Shown: positions 51,323 to 63,599, numbered from the stretch's first letter. The stretch is DNA of 64,000 nt from Daucus carota subsp. sativus (GCF_001625215.2 NC_030385.2:2783135-2847134), one strand, 5' to 3'. Notes: a model not told the origin generated them from the letters alone. Made by a program: numbers and translations.

Positions 51323-51751
51323 TCTATACTATACTATAATAAGCTAACATGCCAAGCATAAGTGATGGAATTGTTGATGTAATCTATACTATACTATAAT
51401 AAGCTAACATGCCTATAATTTGTAATCCAACTTTTTAGTTATAATTTTTGATTTGGTACTCTCAACTAAAAGTCTACCACAAGTCTATCACTCTTACATT
51501 GTTAAAGAGTTTCAAATACTAAAAACACTCGTGATAATGTATTATCATATAATATTTCCTAAAAAAATTGTGATGATGTTTAAAAAAAATTATAAATATA
51601 TATTTTAAATATAATCCGGGGGTCAATATAATTTAATTAAAATTTAATTCATTAATATTAAAATACTAATAAAATGATATTAAAATTTTAATTATAACTA
51701 ATAAATTACGAATTATATTACCGTCCGTGCTTCGCACGGGTTAAAGGCTAA
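51323..51751 (+). mobile_element. small non-autonomous Helitron
   Basis: The 5' end TCTATACTATACTATAATAA follows an A. The 3' end has the hairpin CCGTGCTTCGCACGG (51725-51739) followed by GGTTAAAGGCTAA before a T. Together these give the 5'-TC, 3' hairpin and CTRR ends, with insertion between A and T. Copy 2 has the uninterrupted site (TATGTAATTATTATAAAATA near 44192-44212), confirming both boundaries. The 5' end and 29 bp of flank are duplicated (51323 and 51383), so either TC may be the true start. Confidence 0.88.
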
Positions 51752-52129
51752 TTATTATAAAATAGAAAGGTAAACATATAAATTAAACAAAAAATCCACT
51801 TCTCACTTTCACATGAAATTGTCATAATCATGAACTACATTTCAAGAAACAAAATGCTACATTATCCTCAATTTCTCACAATTAGCCAGACCCACCCACA
51901 ACTAGATGCATACCCGACACAAAATTCCACCAAAGATTGGTCCAAACCTACTAAAAAGTTGGTATACATTGGTTATCTGATTGTTCATATAAATACCCAA
52001 ATACTCTTTAGCTAACCGTTGTGGGATGTAATTAAATATATGTTTATGTAAAAGATTAAGAAGTAAACAATATATGATTTTATGTGAGATGGTAAACCAC
52101 TAGACGATGGGAGCACACATATTTTACAT

Positions 52130-52790
52130 TTTAAATGGAGGTTTTCTAATTCGAGTCCGAGTCATATGCTGTTGGTAATTCCGTCATTTTCTAAATTTTA
52201 TGTGTCATCCATTACGGTAGGTTGGTTATGATGAAAAACACGGCGAGTACCCATGATAAGTTTTACTTGACATCATTCTTTCTACCGTATCGGCCTATTT
52301 CATAAATAACTCAAGACTTCTAAAACCAGTATAGCTAAATAGCATGATTCATGTCTTTAATGACTCAATCAAATAAAGTAAATCGTTGGTTTTCGTGCTT
52401 CTTATGCAAAAAATATAACATACTAATGATATATATATATGATTCGGGAATATGGAAGGATAATTAATAAACAAAAGTAATAATTAACATTGATTTTAAT
52501 CCTATGAATTACAGGGTTCACATTATAAATAAAATAAGTTATTCTGAAGAAAAAACCCAATTTTGGACAAGTCAACAACTTTCCTAAGAAATGGCCAACG
52601 ACACACAACATGATAAGGTAACTATTTTACACTATGATTTGATATCGTTTTTATTATTTTTCGAGAAACATTAATATTTTATAATTATTCTCTAATTAGC
52701 AGATGTAAGTTGTTGTAATACTGCAAGTCAACCTTAAAATAATAACAAAATTCTTTAGTTATCTAAATCTTTTATAACATTATAATGCAT
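52130..52790. other. segment present in copy 3 but absent from copy 2
   Basis: No coding content. Part of it (52306-52620) aligns with copy 1 on either side of the Mutator-like element, so it belonged to the ancestral unit and was probably lost from copy 2. Confidence 0.6.
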
Positions 52791-54412
52791 CATTTTTAAA
52801 TTTAACTTCTTTTAATATGAATTTATTTGTAACTATTGGAAAATACTTATAAACAATACAACTACGAACTAAAAGGCGTTTGAGTGCAAAATATTTCTTT
52901 TTTATACCTAAAAGAAATTCTGTACACAACCTTTCTAATTGATCTCGAACAAGTTTCTTCAAAGAGATAAATTTTTCCAATAAATTAGTCCTCACTCTTG
53001 ATTAAGAATCTCCTCAAATCCGCCCGTACAGAAATTCGAGTTTGATTCTGAGTTTGCTGCTTGACACAGTCTCCGGTCTCCTAATTACTCACTTTGCTAA
53101 ATTCAGATAACATGGTACTTGCTTTGGAGGCTTCTTCAAACTAATTTGTTTTGCGGGTGTACGCGGCACTTACATTCAGAAATGCATGCACAATGTTTAT
53201 AAAGTAATTAGGATTATTTGGTCTCCTCATTGCACGAGCGAGCAATTTCACAACTCGATAAAAGATCTGTGTATATTTTATCTTGTCATTATCAACTTAT
53301 TGACATTGATCAAACATTGTATGTGTAGTCAATAGTGGACATGACCAGAAGCTCACTTAAAAGGAAAAACAACAGTCACACAAGCCAAAACAAAAAAAAA
53401 TGGAGGTATAATACATGATGGAGGAATCAATTATCAAACGTCAATAAGATATAGGTCAATCACCATTAAATATGATTAGAATTTAACAACAACAAGTTCA
53501 TTCTATGTAATAGATTGCTTCTAGAATTTGATTTGACTTCTTGAAAAACAATTTAACCCTTCATTTTAATTGGGACTCTTTTGACTTTTCCTTGCTCAAA
53601 TTGACTCAATTTTGATTGAAATAATTGTATTTTCGGTAAGATAAAATTTGATGAATAAAATTTGAGATAGGCTCTTAAGCTTTTATTGAATGTCATTTTA
53701 TTTATAATAAATTATTTAACATCAAACTAATTATCATTAAATAATAAAAATATCATAGTCTTCGATTTTGATTTCTAAACATTTCAAATCGGGATTCAAA
53801 ACTAGCGAAATCACTAGCTCATGTGAGAGGTGGAGAAGTTTGTATGGGTATGTGGGTGAAATACCGTATTCATATAATGGTTTACCATCAGTCTCTGCCA
53901 TCCACCTCAAGTTTAGGAATAAAAATAAGAGTATCCTGATCCGGAATAAACGAAAGGGCGATTTAACTAGCGGAAACTCTTGAAACGAAAATGGCTGTAA
54001 TATATAAGATCCAATTGAGCGCATTATGGGGAGCGGTGCCTCTTTATCGGGATTCAGCCCTTATAAATTTATAAACACCTAAATTCATACCTCAAAAGTG
54101 TGAATATACTGCAACCTTAAACGGTAATCAACCACCTGCAGATGCAGCATGTTGAGAACTTGCAGTCAATTGCTTGAACGTGGAAAGCAACTAAACTGTA
54201 AAACTATAAAGTACATCAACCTTCTCGGCCACATTAAACCCTAGGAGCCTTAAAAAAGTATTAACATAGATATGGAAGTTTAATATATTAAGAAACAAAT
54301 TAACATCCACAGGAATATATAAAATACAAATGGAACTCAAATGTGAGATAAATATGAAACTTGAAAGTGGAGCATACAAACACTAAAACATTCAGTGAAC
54401 CAAGTTGAAGGA

Positions 54413-55657
54413 CTAAAGCACTAAAACATTCTCCAGCATGAAAGTACTCCTGAGACTTACAAAACTTGGGACATAAACCATGGCATTATACGTCTTATAA
54501 TCTCCGTCGGGGAAAGTGTGGTCTTGCGTAGTTGTCGTACCAGGATGATAAGTGAACAACTCATGCTCCTCGCAATACATTAAAATAGTCCCATCTTTCA
54601 ATACTTTCAGAGGGTAAACTTCCTCATCTAGCGTACCCCAATATAAGAAATCAGTATGAATGACGATTTCTTTACTCCAACTTTCCGTCACACCATAATC
54701 TTTCATCACCCAAATGGCAAATTCAAGGTCTGGCGTGTTATCACATACACACAAGCAACCTCCTAGGATTCCTAAGTTCCTATAAGTTGTATAGCCAACA
54801 ACTTGAGGAACAACAGGACCTGCAGTTAGTTGAAATGATTCTCTTTCAAGATCAAAAGAACACAACCTTTCGTCATCGGCAGTCTCTTTTTGATGACTTG
54901 CTAACCAATGAAGGTTGCCACCAACACAGATACCATCACCATATCCACCAATATAGAAGGGAACATGTCCTAGATTTTTCCACATGCGTGTTCCGAGCGT
55001 ATAAACCTCGCATCCTAACTCATATGAGCCCTCACTTGCTGAAAAACTACCCTTATAAAAGCGGACAACCTTGTATTGGTCGCTGGATTCGACATACCCA
55101 AAGCCATGATGTAATGTAGGATGCGATTTTCCAATGAACTTCTGATCCGGAATGAATATGCACTCTCGTGTAATTGGATTGCATATACAAATTGTTTTCT
55201 CGGACCCTAAACAAATTAACCCATTAATCGAACCACTCAACCACATAACACCGTCCTCGAGACCAAGTCTTGGCATAAATTTCATCAAAGGGTACTCATG
55301 ATGAATATCATGATGGTCAGCTTTGTCGTTAAGTTCCGCCATTTTAAGGATATCAACATATGGGTTGCTCAGTCCTTGGTGGATTATAATCCCTGCAGCG
55401 GATCTTGGTAGATGCAGATTAGCAAAATAAGGTTCCGCGAGTATTTTGCGCCATCTTTTGCATACACTTCGGCAACGGAATATTGTCTTGATGGGAACTC
55501 TTGAGAAGACTTCAGCCAGAAGCTCTGATGGTAAATTCATAGTGGATGAGTCACCGCACACCTTCCGCAAAGTAGAATGCATCCTTTCTTCGGCAAACAA
55601 GATATACAATTTCTTCTTCAATCCCGAAAAAGTAACTGAATTATGCTGCAAATTCAC
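54413..55657 (-). CDS. F-box protein with F-box-associated interaction domain, copy B
   Basis: An intact 414-codon frame, a paralogue of the gene at 46238-47482. By eye there are 13 nucleotide differences in 1245. Ten change amino acids, giving eight replacements: L/S, K/E and S/G before the F-box, I/F and N/R within it, and G/K, A/P and T/S in the associated domain. The last ~440 bases of coding sequence look identical. Candidate starts are the same as for copy A (Met1, Met26, Met40). The role as an SCF substrate receptor is inferred from the F-box family. The surrounding 1.5 kb on each side is also nearly identical, so duplication or conversion is recent. Confidence 0.9.
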   Translation of the reverse strand: MNLQHNSVTFSGLKKKLYILFAEERMHSTLRKVCGDSSTMNLPSELLAEVFSRVPIKTIFRCRSVCKRWRKILAEPYFANLHLPRSAAGIIIHQGLSNPYVDILKMAELNDKADHHDIHHEYPLMKFMPRLGLEDGVMWLSGSINGLICLGSEKTICICNPITRECIFIPDQKFIGKSHPTLHHGFGYVESSDQYKVVRFYKGSFSASEGSYELGCEVYTLGTRMWKNLGHVPFYIGGYGDGICVGGNLHWLASHQKETADDERLCSFDLERESFQLTAGPVVPQVVGYTTYRNLGILGGCLCVCDNTPDLEFAIWVMKDYGVTESWSKEIVIHTDFLYWGTLDEEVYPLKVLKDGTILMYCEEHELFTYHPGTTTTQDHTFPDGDYKTYNAMVYVPSFVSLRSTFMLENVLVL

Positions 55658-58600
55658 CTATTAGTGAACATAATTCAAATTTTCACTTATCCCTATTATT
55701 ATATAATAAATCACGCCTAATCACAAAACTAATAGAGTGATAATATTCTCATAATATAATCTCGACATCAATTTGCATCTTGCCCCAAAGATTACCGATG
55801 TGGGCTCTACAGATCCACACCTCGATCCCAATACCCAAAAATACGATTTTGAGTGAGGGGTATTGACAAAAACATGATAAAAATATTTTAACACACCAAG
55901 ACAGTAAATCATTATTCAATAATCACTTACTTCAAAAACAACCACAGTACCATATGTTATACATCGAAGTAAAAGAAGTATACAATTCAGAAATTATACC
56001 TCAAAAAAAGAACTTGGAGAATAAAGTAGAGTTAAAACTATGGTTTCGAGCAGGGACAAAAGCTGATGCAGTGAAATTGCTATTATAGGGTTAACGTTGA
56101 ATGCGTTTCACTTTCCGCTACTTGCCTGTGACGTATAAAGTCAATATCATTTATGTTACTAGTAATATAAACAACGTTTTTTACCGCCTTGAATATAAAT
56201 TATATAAATAACAATAACAATATATAATCCCACTTCAAACCCCACATGAAAATGATCCCAGTGAGTAATGTTAATAGTAATCCAAAGGAGTTACAGCAAA
56301 AAGAAAAAAGCTATTCTATCTTCATTTTCTCAGAATCAAGTCAATCATGTGAATCTAACGTTATCTAATCCATCATTAGATGATATCACAAGGAGCACAT
56401 AAATTCAAGTTTTTAATGAGTAATGAGCATATACTTTTACATCTTAGATGAAGGTAATTTCTTCGAGCTATGAGCCCTGTTTTTTAATTTTTTGTCATCC
56501 ACTATTGTAGTCACCAGCGCTCTACTAAAATGATGCAGACTACAAACTATTGCATAGAAGAAACATAAACCAACACCCTCAATACATAAACCAACACCCG
56601 CAATTTTTGAATATTGGCTAAATCCACCAAATAATTACAATGCACAACTTTCTCTATGTTCCTCTTGCCTATCCTGCCCTATATCACATACAACTCTGAC
56701 CTCAAGGTAGAATACAAATCATGCCCTATATCTCTATGGTAGAATACTTTCTCCTAAATTTCTTGCTTTATATGCAAATCAGATTGACATGCTAGTTATT
56801 AAGAAAAGATAATAACATTAAGCAACTATCCTATACAGAAATTATGATTATTCATTATTAGTTTATTGGGTTCACAGAATACACCAAATAAATCTCCATC
56901 TTCTATCAAAGAAGATTTCCATCTTCTATGTAAAGGAAGTACTATTAGAATATCTTATATACATCACATATAATCCCTATAGATTAAGGTCTCTAGGAAA
57001 CTTCCTAACACAGCTCTTTCAACTAATAATTATGAAGTTGGATATTTAATCGTATTCTGTAGAATAATTATATCATGACATCCATATATAGTCACACTAT
57101 TCTCACTTTAAATAAGTTATTTTCCCTTACAATTCTGGTTAAGGATCTTCTCAAGATCCTCAATGCACAAAATCAAGTTAATTGGTTAAAAAGATGTAAG
57201 TCTATAAATCATATGATTTGCTGAAATGCTAAAGAAGATGAAAGTGATCTATATATCATACGATTTGTTAAAATGCTAAACACATATTGCTAACATTATT
57301 GTATAACAAATCACAAGTAAAGAAAAGAGTGACAAAGAGAGATGTATGTCATTACTTTTATGAATTCCATGTTATGTCATCAATACTATAACAATTTTAT
57401 ATAATTGTATAATTATAGATCTTTGAGTTCTTATCTCCCCCAATTTTTATGCAAATTGGTGAGCTATTAGCATTTCTAACAATATTGATTTTTTTCCCCC
57501 TCCCTAAATGGAGGACATGACGATGATTATATAATTTGCCGATTATATCATAAGATTAAGTATATGATGGAACTTTTAGCAAAATACAAAAGACAAATTC
57601 CCCATTTGTCAATTATCTTTTCTAAATAAATCATCACAAAAACCTATACAAATTTTGTTTAATTATCTTTTTGAAGTGCAGGAGCACCAAAACCTATACA
57701 GCTATAAAACAAGTTTAATCATCTTGATTTTTTGTTCTACATCTTATAAGGATAAATGCACATACTGTTGAATCATATGTTGTCTTTAGCAGATGAATTA
57801 AATGACAAAAAGTTAAATCATAAGTTATCTTTAGAAGATGAACTAAATGACAAAGAGGGTAAGAAATTAAATACTCACCTCATTAACATTTGAAAATGGT
57901 GCTTGCTATCGAGGGTTTCTTCCAAACTGCATTTCCTCCTTTGTATGACCGCTTTTGTTTGGAACTGCACAAGATTTATAAAGAATTAGGGTTTGAGGTG
58001 TACTACTGTGAAAAATGTGTTTATAAAGAAGCTGTATTAGGCTTTGTATTAGGCTTTGTATGATGATCGTATGCCCTCCATTTTATTTTATATTTATAAT
58101 AAATATGAAAAATAAAAATTCCTACTTCATTTTTTTTGTTAAATCAAATAAAATCGTTAAGTATAAAGTATTTTAGATAATTAAATTGATAAAATTATAT
58201 AATACTACATATGTTTTTAAGTATCATATTTCTTATATTTCACATATTTAAATAATTTATTTATATCATTATCTAATTAAATTTAAAATGTTAATTTACC
58301 TATATATAATATTTTTATTTAAAAAAATACATAATCAATAAACTATAATATATTTACAAAATATGTATTATATAAAAAAGTGTATATGCATTTAATATAT
58401 CTTAAATAAAAAATAATAACAATTTCAAAGAGTTAGTATTAGCTTAAAAATTTATGTATGTAGTTATCTAGGTAATAGCCATGTGTAATTTTTAACCACA
58501 TGGGTTGTATAACTACAAATAATCTACTAATGCTTATAATTATAAAAATACAATTTTGAACTAATAACATCATAAAAAATTGTTGTATATAAAATACACA

Positions 58601-58680
58601 CATATATGTCTGTATATTTGAAACTATAATTCATTGTTATACTATAAATATGTTTTTTTAATAATTAGACTTGTATGAAC
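55658..58680. other. non-coding part of array copy 3
   Basis: Aligns with 47483-49900 of copy 2. 56012-56455 has no counterpart there and shows neither coding sequence nor clear transposon ends. Confidence 0.6.
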
Positions 58681-58933
58681 AAATCTAGGGATGAGTGACA
58701 ATTAAACATGAGAACCACAAGAGATAAGCCTTCAGCTATCTGATCATCATGGCCTATTAAAAAAATACTATTAGAGTATGAATGGCACATAAACAAGAAC
58801 TTCAGTTCAGCAAAAGCACCACCATCAAAAGAAAACTCCAAAGAAAAAACCCAAGATTGTAATTTAGACATGGGACAACATAGGACCGAACTACAACCAT
58901 ATAAATGGAAAACTACTCTTGTCATAATTTAGA

Positions 58934-60659
58934 AAATATTTTTGAAGGAGAAAATAGCCCATCTTCCCCAAGTTCATCATCAAGTTCTTATGAAAGCCCA
59001 ATCAGAAAAACAAGAAGTCTCGGGGAATTATATGATGTAACTGATGAAGTTGAGTTAGATGAAGCCGTATACTTTGCTTTTTTTTTTGCAGGTGAAGATC
59101 CAATTTCTTTTGATGATGCAAATCAAAAGGGAGTATGGAAAGAGGCAATGAAAGATGAAATCAAGTCAATTGAAGAAAATAAAACGTGGGAGCTTACTGA
59201 ATTGCCACCACATAAAAAATCTATTGGAGTGAAGTGGGTTTACAAAACTAAGATGAATCTCGATGGCACAATCAACAAGCACAAGGCAAGGTTGGTCGCG
59301 AAAGGATATAAGCAAAAAGAAGGAGAAGATTTCAGGGAGGTGTTTGCTCCAGTGTCGAGGCTTGAAACTGTTCGATTACTCATTTCTCTTGCTACCCAAA
59401 ATAATTAGAAGGTGTGTCAGATGGACATAAAATCTGCGTTCTTGAATGGATTTCTCAATGAAGAAGTTTACGTCGATCAGCCGCCTGATTTTGTCAAGAA
59501 AGGAGAAGAACATAAGGTTTATAAACTGAAAAAGGCTTTGTATGGGCTAAAACAATCACCCCGAGCTTGGTACAGTCGTATCAGTTCTTATTTAGAAAAA
59601 CATGGATTTTACAAATGTCCATATGAACATACTCTCTACATCAAAACCAATTCTGAAGGAAATTTCATGGCTGTTAGTCTTTATGTTGATGATCTTATCT
59701 TCACCGGAAATAACTTGGGGATGTTAAATGATTTTAAGCACATTATGATGAGGGAATTTAAAATGACTGATCTTGGAGAATTACATCATTTTCTTGGAAT
59801 TGAAGTGCATCGATCCAAGGAAGGAATTTTTATTTCACAAGAAAGCTATGCAAAAGAGGTTCTAAAGAGGTTCAAAATGGAGAATGCAAATCGAGTCTCT
59901 ACTCCCTGTATTACAGGTTTGAAGTTATCCAAGGAAGGTGAAGGAAGATTGATAAATTCCACCATTTATAGAAGTCTTATTGGAAACTTGATGTATCTAA
60001 CTTCCACAAGACCAGACATCATATATGTGGTTAGTTTGTTAAGTAGATTCATGGAGAGACCTTATTCCAATCACTGGGAGGCAGCAAAAAAAATTCTGAG
60101 ATATGTTAAGGGAACCATTGATTATGGAATTTTTTACCAGGCTAATATTACTGTTAACCTTATTGGTTATACTGACAGTAACCTAGCAGGAAGTATTGAT
60201 GATAGCAGAAGCACTTCTGGTTCTGTATTTCATCTTGGAACTGGTGCTATATCATGGAGCTCAAAAAAACAACAGGTTGTAGCGCTTTCTACAATGGAAG
60301 CAGAATATATCGCTGCATCTTATCCTGGATGTCAACTAATTTGGTTGCGTGGAATTTTGGACAGCCTCAAAGAAAAACAGAATAGGGCTACTACTCTTTA
60401 CTGTGACAACAGATCTGCAATTTCAGTAGCGAAGGATCCAGTTCTTCATGGACAGACAAAGCACATTCGCATTCGTTATCATTTCTTGAGGGAGCTTGTA
60501 AGCGAAGGTGATGTTAATGTTGAGTATTGTAAGCTAGAAGATCAAATGGCGGATATTTTCACGAAGCCTCTTGGCGGACAGGTATACAAGAGAAATGTTG
60601 AAAGCCTGGGAGTAAGGAGCAAGTTTAATTTAGGGGAGGCATTGTTGGAAAATAAATAA
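58934..60659 (+). pseudogene. 5'-truncated Ty1/copia polyprotein (reverse transcriptase and RNase H)
   Basis: The sequence starts abruptly after array copy 3, in the linker before reverse transcriptase ([19 protein letters not shown]). It runs through [38 protein letters not shown], a TAG replacing the usual tryptophan codon at 59406, MDIKSAFLNG, YGLKQSPRAW, the catalytic LYVDDLIFTG and FLGIEVHRS. The RNase H domain follows (YTDSNLAGS, MEAEYIAAS, YCDNRSAI, TKHI.IRYHF, DIFTKPL). gag, protease and integrase are missing. Apart from the TAG the frame is open for about 575 codons, so the element is young or has decayed little. TDSNLAG replaces the more common TDSDWAG. Confidence 0.92.
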
Positions 60660-60911
60660 ATTAACTTGCAATGTTTATCTAATATCTATTAAATATAATG
60701 TGTCCTAATTATTGTAAACTCATGGAAAGGTGAAGTGTCAGATGAGAGGAATAGTTATATCCTACAGTTATGAATGTGATCAGTATATATAGTGTTCTCT
60801 GGAGTTGTATCGGATGGTGAAAAATCAATAAAAGTCTCCTTTGTTCTTGTTTCTTTTATTTTTACAAGTTTTTACACACACAAATACATTGGGCTTTCGG
60901 TGGTGATAACA
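60643..60911 (+). mobile_element. 3' LTR of the truncated copia element
   Basis: The purine-rich tract TTAGGGGAGGC lies just upstream. The LTR runs from TGTTGGAAAAT to TGGTGATAACA (269 bp), with TGTT...AACA ends. It contains TATATATA at 60784 and AATAAAA at 60828. No 5' LTR exists in the window, so a target duplication cannot be checked. Confidence 0.82.
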
Positions 60912-60913
60912 TC

Positions 60914-61639
60914 CACTACAACAAAATCGGGTATTTACGACGGAAATTAAACCTTATATCGGTCATAAGTTCAACCATAAGGTAACTACGAACAGAATCT
61001 GCTATGAACATTGTTCGCAAGTTTGGGAGAAAAACTAAAACTTGTGACGGAATATTTCCGTCGTAAATTTAAATCTATATATTTCAAGAACGTACTATAC
61101 TCTTGTCATTTTTATATATAGCATTCAAAATAGGCCTAATACTTGTCCTCACAAACATTTTAACTAGTAGAAACCACCCCAACAAATAAATCAATCTGCA
61201 ATATCATAATATCATCAAATAACATTGTAACAAATATTTGTATACAAGCAAAAAGCTAAAGTTAGCTGTGGCCAAGCTCACACGGATTTACGACGGAAAT
61301 TAAACCTTATATCGGTCATAAGTTCAACCATAAGGTAACTACGGACAGAATCTGCTATGAACATTGTTCGCAAGTTTGGGAGAAAAACTAAAACTTGTGA
61401 CGGAATATTTCCGTCGTAAATTTAAATCTATATATTTCAAGAACGTACTATACTCTTGTCATTTTTATATATAGCATTCAAAATAGGCCTAATACTTGTC
61501 CTCACAAACATTTTAACTAGTAGAAACCACCCCAACAAATAAATCAATCTGCAATATCATAATATCATCAAATAACATTGTAACAAATATTTGTATACAA
61601 GCAAAAAGCTAAAGTTAGCTGTGGCCAAGCTCACACGGA
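60914..61639. mobile_element. CACTA-type terminus with a 353-bp tandem duplication
   Basis: CACTACAACAAAATCGGGTA right after the copia LTR is a typical CACTA terminal repeat. TTTACGACGGAAATT and the inverted GACGGAATATTTCCGTCGTA are its subterminal repeats. The block 60934-61286 is repeated at 61287-61639 with only one difference noticed (ACGAACAG against ACGGACAG). A matching opposite end (TAGTG) was not located, and no transposase was seen. Confidence 0.7.
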
Positions 61640-62365
61640 TTTGTTTCCAGGCTCCTCCCAAAAGGCCTCATACTAATGGAGTTGTTTGGCTGCTTATATT
61701 CAAGACAAATCTTTTTTATCTTTTCGATGTGGGAATTGGGTTGAACCCACTGCTCACTCCAAGCCTGTTGATCTATTCTCCTCCTTAGCTTGAAACATCT
61801 CTTCAGCAACAACGGGTGACCATAAAGAGGACAATGACAAGAATTCAGGTCACAGACTCAAAACTACGTCAGGATAAGTCAAATAATGCTGCAAATTATA
61901 TGATATTGTGGAGCTTTGTATGTGTCACCTTTCAACCATGTAAAAATAAAGTGTAATTGTATTGCTTAGAAAATAAAGACTTAGTTGTATGGAATGGTTT
62001 TGTTGTTTTGTGACACTTGACTGCTGACAATCTCCTTCACAAATCAAGTTAGAAAGGGCACATACATCAACATAAACCGCAACATGAAATTACAATTTAC
62101 TACATTAGTGACACGGGCTCCTCCTTATAATCACCTTAATCAAAGATTCCTATATATGCTCAAACTTGAATATCAGGAGCACTCTCACAGATATAGAAAT
62201 ACAAAATTAGTTAGGAAAAAATATCATTCCATTCATACCCGTGCACGACACTCAAAATTTCATTTCTTTCTGATCTTTACTTAATACAGCATACACTTCC
62301 TCCTGATCACCTGCAATATATATTGACAAATATATAAGATATTAATAAATATCTAGAGTAACAAT
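61640..62365. other. unassigned DNA, possibly the CACTA interior
   Basis: Short ORFs on both strands (61591-61812, 62084-62284) have no recognisable domains. Nothing else could be identified. Confidence 0.4.
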
Positions 62366-62966
62366 TGTTGGAAACGTGTATGGACCTTATAACGAAACTT
62401 TGATAATATTAAGATGCAAACACACAACTAATTGTATATTAATGTAACACGCAGCTACAATACTCATATGTTCTTACACAGAGATAGCACACGGCCTTTT
62501 CACTCAGAGCTTCAGCTCTTCTAAATTTCTCTCTACAACTGCTGTTGTAGTTTTTCTCAGTGTGTTATTTGTTCTTCCTCTAGCAGCGTTATATATAGGT
62601 TACAGTAGATTACAACTTGTAACACATATTTATTGCTGCTCTAGACTTTTATCAGCCTCCATCTTTGATGACCTGGAGAATGCTGCAGATTGTCACCAGC
62701 TTGTGTTAAAGAGATCCCACCTTATATCCGGGAGCTATGTTTCTTTCTTTGATCTCTCTCATATAACAGTCCATACATTCAAGTCTTCATTGTAACTAGC
62801 TGCTTTATTTTCTTCCGTTGATACTACTACATCTATACATCTTATACACACCCAGCTGTTATTTATGACTTAAGTCCTACTTGCTTAACAGGATAACATT
62901 TGCATTAATATCAGCTGCTAATATGGTCTTCCATGTTATCTGGTACACACAAGCTGAACTCCAACA
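62366..62966 (-). mobile_element. probable solo LTR, copia-like ends
   Basis: Read on the minus strand it starts TGTTGGAGTTCAGCTTGTGT and ends GTTTCCAACA, the TGTTGGA...TCCAACA ends common in plant copia LTRs. CTATATATAACG on the same strand (about 62590) would be the TATA box, followed by a plausible leader. The flanking pentamers (ACAAT, CTTAC) do not match, so the ends may be from recombination or mutated. Confidence 0.55.
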
Positions 62967-63052
62967 CTTACTTAATAGCCAACCACTTATTCTCTGCATA
63001 TATTCTTGCAGCCTACCATAATTTCAGGATCACCTGGTTATTATAATTAATA

Positions 63053-63310
63053 CTCCCTCCCTCCTTTTTTACATGTCCATTTTGCTTTTCGAGGAGTCAA
63101 ACTGACCAATTTTTGACTAAACATTACAGATTATCTATACATTATTTCTAAAATCTGAAAGTTGCATATTAAAATAGATAAAATATACTTTCTAATGGTA
63201 TAATTTTCATTATTTTTCTCAATCATCTGATACATGTAAATTTCAGTCAAAATATAGTCAATTTGACCAGTCAAAAGTCAAAATGGACATGTAAAAGGGG
63301 ACGGAGGGAG
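63053..63310. mobile_element. Stowaway-like MITE, same subfamily as 871-1080
   Basis: CTCCCTCCCTCC at the left and GGGGACGGAGGGAG at the right are flanked by TA. The reverse complement aligns closely with 871-1080 (CTTTTACATGT.CATTTTGAC, ACATGTATCAGAT.ATTGAG), but it has about 45 extra bp in the middle. Confidence 0.85.
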
Positions 63311-63359
63311 TACGAGTTTGAATTCTAACAACAATTTATAGCAAATTCGCAACAAAAAA

Positions 63360-63574
63360 AACATTGATGTATACATACCGAAACATATAAAAGGGCATTT
63401 TCTAAAACAGTGTATAAGGCAGGTTTGATCGGTTCCTCCACAGCCTACACATCCGTACAATATAACACAGTGTCGACAGCATTTATCGGCAGAAACTTTG
63501 ATAATGCTTCCGGACATTAGTATACCAGCATCAATAGTAAAGCAAAATGACAGTTTTACACATTTGTGTGCCAT
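63360..63574 (-). CDS. possible cysteine-rich peptide exon
   Basis: A minus-strand frame from an ATG at 63574 contains nine cysteines in about 35 residues (DKCCRHCVILYGCVGC, DQTCLIHCFRKCPFICF) and reaches a GT donor context (TTTCG/GTATGTA) near 63381. The spacing is unlike a defensin I can name, and the N terminus is not a clear signal peptide. It may be an exon of a gene continuing in either direction, or chance. Confidence 0.22.
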
Positions 63575-63599
63575 ATATGGTACTGATATGCACTCGTTT

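Larger units (their letters stand above)
51160..58933. repeat. tandem array, copy 3 (right end truncated)
   Basis: It aligns with copy 2 from its start. The offset grows from about 7.12 kb at the left, to 8175 bp at the F-box gene, to about 8.8 kb at the right, because of insertions at 51323-51751, 52130-52790 and 56012-56455. It stops at 58933, in the middle of the segment matching 50138, where copia sequence begins. Confidence 0.85.
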
